Source of the DNA: Plantago elongata
Lineage: Eukaryota > Streptophyta > Magnoliopsida > Lamiales > Plantaginaceae
NCBI GenBank assembly: GCA_036897095.1
Contig: JAYMSP010000349.1
Location: 1 to 56,493, forward strand
Reading direction: 5' to 3'
DNA: 56,493 nt
The notes under the pieces were generated by a model that saw only the letters and a program-made list of their open reading frames with translations, did no database searches and was not told where the DNA came from. Every line of letters starts with the position of its first letter. Positions within the stretch are counted from its first letter, which is position 1. Position numbers and translations under genes: made by a program. Below, one piece after another: positions 48,755 to 56,493 of the stretch.

Positions 48755-49817
48755 AATAAATGGCTTGAATTGGTGTCAAGTGGATGTTTTCTTGGCGTGC
48801 ATAAGTTTATGATTTGGTGAGCTGAATGTTTTCTTCCAGTTGGGTTAACTGAAACAATTCAACAAGGCTATTTGTGGGTGTTTTCTTGTAACCTGGAGTT
48901 ATATATTTGGTTCTATTTCTCAAAGTTTTATGGGATGTTTCTGTTTTAAGACAATGTTTTGGTATGACTCTTGTCTAGGTGGCAGAGTTAGTTAGCCTAA
49001 GTCTGCACTTTTATATAAATTGTATGATTGGAATATTGTTACTTTCTTTAACTAAGCGTGTAGTGTATGATAAGTGCTTATTCATTTCTGATTACAGTTT
49101 AATAACTTCAGTTGTTACAGGCACAACTTGTTTTCTTAGGTGAACTGAAAATTCTCTTACATCAGATACATATTTTCTTTGTCAAGTGAAGGATGATCTT
49201 TTTTTCTGGTTGAGTGTCAAAAAAGAGTTTGGCCTATGGGGGATAGAGATTTGGTGGAAGTTGTTGGCCTAAAACTAAAACTGCTTGTGTGTGTATAAAC
49301 AGAAGCTACAGGATACATGCTATTTGCAGCTTAGCCGGCTATAAAACGAATTATATACGCGCCTCTGCCTAATCAATCTTTATTCTAAAATCAATGAAAA
49401 TTTTGTTCTTGAATCACACGTATACGAACTTTATAAGGCCAAACCACACCGTGATTGAACGTCAGGGGTCAAATTGCACATATGAAAATTTTACGGGGTA
49501 ACTTGTTTTAAGAACAGGCTTTGTTGGATCTCAGGAAACAGGAATATGCATTTTGATGGACTGTTAATCAATTTTAGAGAGTTAAGTTCCAGGTTCAGGT
49601 ATCCAAGAATTTTTCAGGTTTCATTTACTCCACATGATTTGACAATGTGTGAAAGGAGAGTATATTTCACAATTGAACATCACCTTTCACTGTCACAAAC
49701 TGCACTTCTAAAAAATATTTTCTCTCTATATGCTATTTCCAGAAAAAATAACAAAAAGGGGAGAAGATGGTATATGTTATTGTTCTGACTTCTATGATTG
49801 AATTTCCAGAAAAAGAA
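48755..49817. other. Spacer between CYP86B1 promoter side and SCPL 3' end
   Basis: It carries the CYP86B1 promoter on the minus strand (TATA candidate at about 49008-49018) and the SCPL 3' UTR. An 80-codon plus-strand ORF (49546-49788) has no recognisable content. Confidence 0.5.
49008..49018 (-). promoter_or_regulatory. TATA box candidate for CYP86B1
   Basis: Read on the minus strand, this is tatataaaag. It lies about 360 bases before the preferred start codon and 255 before the alternative upstream one. A transcription start near 48980 would include both start codons. Confidence 0.35.
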
Positions 49818-53540
<3,723 letters not shown>

Positions 53541-53547
53541 AGTATAT

Positions 53548-53564
53548 ATATATATATATATATG
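53548..53564. repeat. (TA)n microsatellite in the SCPL 5' leader
   Basis: A run of alternating T and A lies a few bases upstream of the SCPL start codon, probably within its 5' UTR. Confidence 0.7.
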
Positions 53565-53638
53565 TATCTTTATCTCTCTCTGGCTTAGTGATGGGTTCTA
53601 GTATAAATTTATATTCTTGATATATGATTGAATGTGTG

Positions 53639-53650
53639 ATATATATATAG
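53639..53650 (-). promoter_or_regulatory. TATA box candidate for the SCPL gene
   Basis: On the minus strand this reads ctatatatatat, about 100 bases before the start codon, implying a leader of about 70 to 80 bases. The (TA)n run nearer the gene is the alternative. Confidence 0.4.
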
Positions 53651-55304
53651 TGAGGAGAAGACAAGCGATGAAGATAATTGTACAAGACTACAAGCTAAGA
53701 CAGATAAGGTAATGGGTGTATATTGTTATGTATTGACGAAAAAGGATTCTATGAATTACTTCAAACTTGCTTTAATGTGGACGTCAACATTTATTCCCGG
53801 TTCTTTTGGAAACAACGATTACGTCCAATTTTCGTACCTTTATTATCAATGTACACACCTAATTACTAATTACATTGATATTTAATTTTCGTCCTACAAT
53901 GTTGTGTATTAATTGTACGATTTTGTATATAAATTATAAATTTTTATCCATTTGTAAATTAAAGATTATTGTATATTAATTGTACGGTTGAATCTTTTTA
54001 TATAAGATTTTTAGGATTTTCTGAATTCTAATGATAGTTTCTCAATTTCATTTCATTTCATGATCCAGATAGTAGGGTTGCAATTCCCATTGACTACAAG
54101 TAGCTATGTGTATTTCGGAGAATACAAATTTACTAAATTGTATATTAGTGCTATAATTTTCTCAAATAATGTGATAAACTTGAGCATATTGAAGTCAATG
54201 CTAACAAAATGTAAGTCAAATTTAAAACTACCAACTTACATTCATTTTTGCATTTGCATTGATCTTTTGGGCACGGCATTTGACTTGCAAATTTTAATTT
54301 CAAATGGTAGAAATTTTACTTAGTATTGCAGCAAAGGGTATATTGGGAATTTAATCTTAAGCTTGACTGGAAAGAAGAATTATGCCAAGCATGCAATATC
54401 AGCTTCTTCTTTTTTTTTTTCTGTAATATAATGACCAAAATCAACCATGGATATTTTATGCAATTATATATATTCAGTCAATTGCTTGCCCTTCAAAATT
54501 CTGACTGTTAAATACAATACAAAATTTTCAATGATCTTTTACTTAATTTAGGGTCAATAGTGGATTTTGCTAATCATTTTCTTTGATTTGGTAATATAGC
54601 ATGATAACTTATGTCAATATTTAAGGCTTTGTTTGTTATACGGCTGGAACGGCCATCTTCCCACTTAAATTGAATATTTAGTATATAAAAAAAATTTAAT
54701 TTTAATTGAAAAAAAATCATTCAAATTCTATATCAATCTGATAAATTCATTCAAATGAATCAGATAGGAAGAAGATGATGAAATGGCCCAGAATACTTGT
54801 ATAGTTGAAATGTCTTATTAATGGATGATAGTGATAATGCAACTTTAAATATGTCAATTGTCAGCATATAATTATTGGTTTCATTTTTAAGGAATTCATA
54901 GTTAATGATTTGTAATGACTAATGATAATTTACACATGTTATATATACAATACCGAAGTATACCCATATTTGATAACTGAGTAGATGTTTTGGTAGGGGC
55001 CTGGTGGAGTTTTCATACGTACCAAGTTGTCCACTAAAGTTGGTAACGTAGATATAGTCCATGTAGATGACCTGGATCCAGTGGGTTGATCCATATATAG
55101 ATCTGGTTTGGAATTGTATATGGGCTAATAGCAGCTTGAAATGAACAAGTCTAACTATTTTTCAAACAATATAGACAAAATGGATAATTAGTTTCGTAAA
55201 TAAGAGGAGTAATTTCTTGATTTTTAATACACCAGCTAAAAAAGCCTAAAACCCTTAAACCCACGTCGAACAAAACTGACATTTTGTCATCTGAATTCTG
55301 TATA

Positions 55305-55509
55305 TTCCCTCCGTCTCGATTTGGAAATTCTGCAAGATCGGACACAAATTTTAAGAAAAATTTAATAAAGTAAGAAATAAGGTAATAAATTATAAATGTG
55401 ATCGAATAAAGTAAAAGAAATAGTGAATAAAGTATGAGAAATAATATATAAAGTAGGAAAGATATTTTTTATTTATGTAATTGGAACTTTCAAGTTGAAA
55501 TGGAGGGAG
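55305..55509. mobile_element. Stowaway-type MITE upstream of SCPL
   Basis: The element is about 205 bases between TA dinucleotides (55303-55304 and 55510-55511). The left end ttccctccgtctcgatttgg and the right end, in reverse ctccctccatttcaacttga, form clear inverted repeats. This is the best-preserved of the Stowaway copies in the window. Confidence 0.82.
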
Positions 55510-56391
55510 TATACCAAAAACATACATTCTGGCTCCTAAATTTTTAATATAAAACACTTGATTCCCATTTCTTTTAATATAACATTTAATTCATAAGTCA
55601 AAGTGATCTATTGATGGAAGAAGTTTATAGTACAAGTTATTTGATTGTCAACAAGAACATCTCACGACACTTAAACGAGAAAAGATAATTTGAGAGGTTG
55701 TATATGCGGTGCAGTGAGTATTTCATGAGAAATCAATCTAATACATTGGTTGCGGGTTACTCATTATTCATATATACTGCCATACTAAAAAAAGAATTAT
55801 GACCCCCTTCACTTGAACTATTTATAGATAAGATTATTTGAAGTATTTCAAGTTCCCTATATAATTCTCACATAACACAATTTCCGCCTAAATATTTAAA
55901 AAGGTTTTGATGGATAAGAAAAATTCAAAATCACCGAAAATTACAGGCCATTTTATTCACCAAATTGCAACATGCCTTCCTGAAATTCGTCAGTTTCAGT
56001 AAAATTTTCATTTATTTAAATGATGTTCAAGTTCGATACATATAGTTCTCAATTTGTTTAAATATAATATATATCTTGTCAATTTATCTCAAACCAAAAC
56101 CATGATATATCATCCAGATTGTTCATTTCTATCTAGTCGTTACTTGCCCACATTTTATATCAAACCATCGGCCTGATATAAACCATAATGAAAGAAAAGG
56201 ATAAACCATACAAAATAAGTCAATGCAACAAAAAATCAAGTCAAGCACTCTGGTATATGAGTGATATGACACCTTAGAAAATGACGTCCAGTAATTCTAG
56301 ACAAGAACTTACTGTGTTACTGTCTAATAGTGTTACACCTTAAAATTATACCACTATCCAACTAAATGCTAATTTCCATATGTCGCATATG

Positions 56392-56493
56392 TTATATCGT
56401 CAATGGAACCTCTTCCACCATGGCCCAGTCAGGGACTGTATCTATGTCGAAACTTTGCAGCTCAAAAATGCCCTGACCCGGGGATCTGACATG
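56392..56493 (-). CDS. Possible 3' end of a gene entering from the right edge
   Basis: A minus-strand frame is open from the window edge to TAA at 56392-56394. It reads HVRSPGQGIFELQSFDIDTV and PDWAMVEEVPLTI. The acidic/aromatic composition looks like a protein C-terminus rather than spacer, and the local GC content rises. No family was recognised, and splicing could change the 5' limit. Confidence 0.35.
   Translation of the reverse strand, partial: HVRSPGQGIFELQSFDIDTVPDWAMVEEVPLTI

Larger units (their letters stand above)
53541..56391. other. Spacer upstream of the SCPL gene
   Basis: About 2.85 kb of AT-rich DNA. It contains the SCPL promoter, one copy of a dispersed repeat (about 54655-54740) and a Stowaway MITE (55305-55509). 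The remaining short ORFs have no recognisable content. Confidence 0.5.

Overview
The window is nuclear DNA of a flowering plant, most likely a eudicot. The evidence is genes split by short AT-rich GT-AG introns, AT-rich spacers, Stowaway-type MITEs, and protein families found in plants: FTSHI5, NPH3/BTB, STP hexose transporters, CYP86 and a chloroplast glutamate-1-semialdehyde aminomutase. The species cannot be named from the sequence. I see no operon, virus, LTR retroelement, CRISPR array or convincing RNA gene.

Layout from left to right. The 3' part of an AP-5 beta-subunit gene (+) enters at the left edge. It is followed by an NPH3-family BTB gene (+), a decayed PPR pseudogene (+), the GSA aminomutase of tetrapyrrole synthesis (-), an STP10-type hexose/H+ symporter (+) and a BIG BROTHER-related RING-H2 ubiquitin ligase (+). 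The largest gene comes next, a 19-exon FTSHI5 gene (+) for a protease-dead FtsH of the chloroplast inner envelope. It lies tail to tail with a TSSC4-family U5 snRNP factor gene (-). A transposon-littered spacer of about 4.4 kb follows, then a plant membrane protein of unknown function (+), a CYP86B1-type fatty-acid omega-hydroxylase (-) and a type II serine carboxypeptidase-like gene (-). The last few kilobases hold MITE and AT-rich spacer sequence, and probably the 3' end of one more minus-strand gene.

The genes do not form one pathway, but two groupings look like conserved chromosomal neighbourhoods. AP5B, the NPH3 gene, BBR and the STP10-type gene resemble (from memory) the Arabidopsis interval around At3g19850 to At3g19940. 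The CYP86B1 and SCPL pair resembles both At5g23190/At5g23210 and At5g08250/At5g08260. Two products act in plastids (GSA, FTSHI5), and CYP86B1 belongs to suberin synthesis.

I did not find a convincing new biological system. The points most worth a second look are a three-codon uORF whose stop overlaps the FTSHI5 start codon, a C28A20 homopolymer block in an FTSHI5 intron, an imperfect long-inverted-repeat element enclosing hAT transposase remains, a puzzling TSSC4 splice junction and the unnamed membrane protein. Exon coordinates were set by hand from splice signals, reading phase and family conservation, and no transcript evidence was available.
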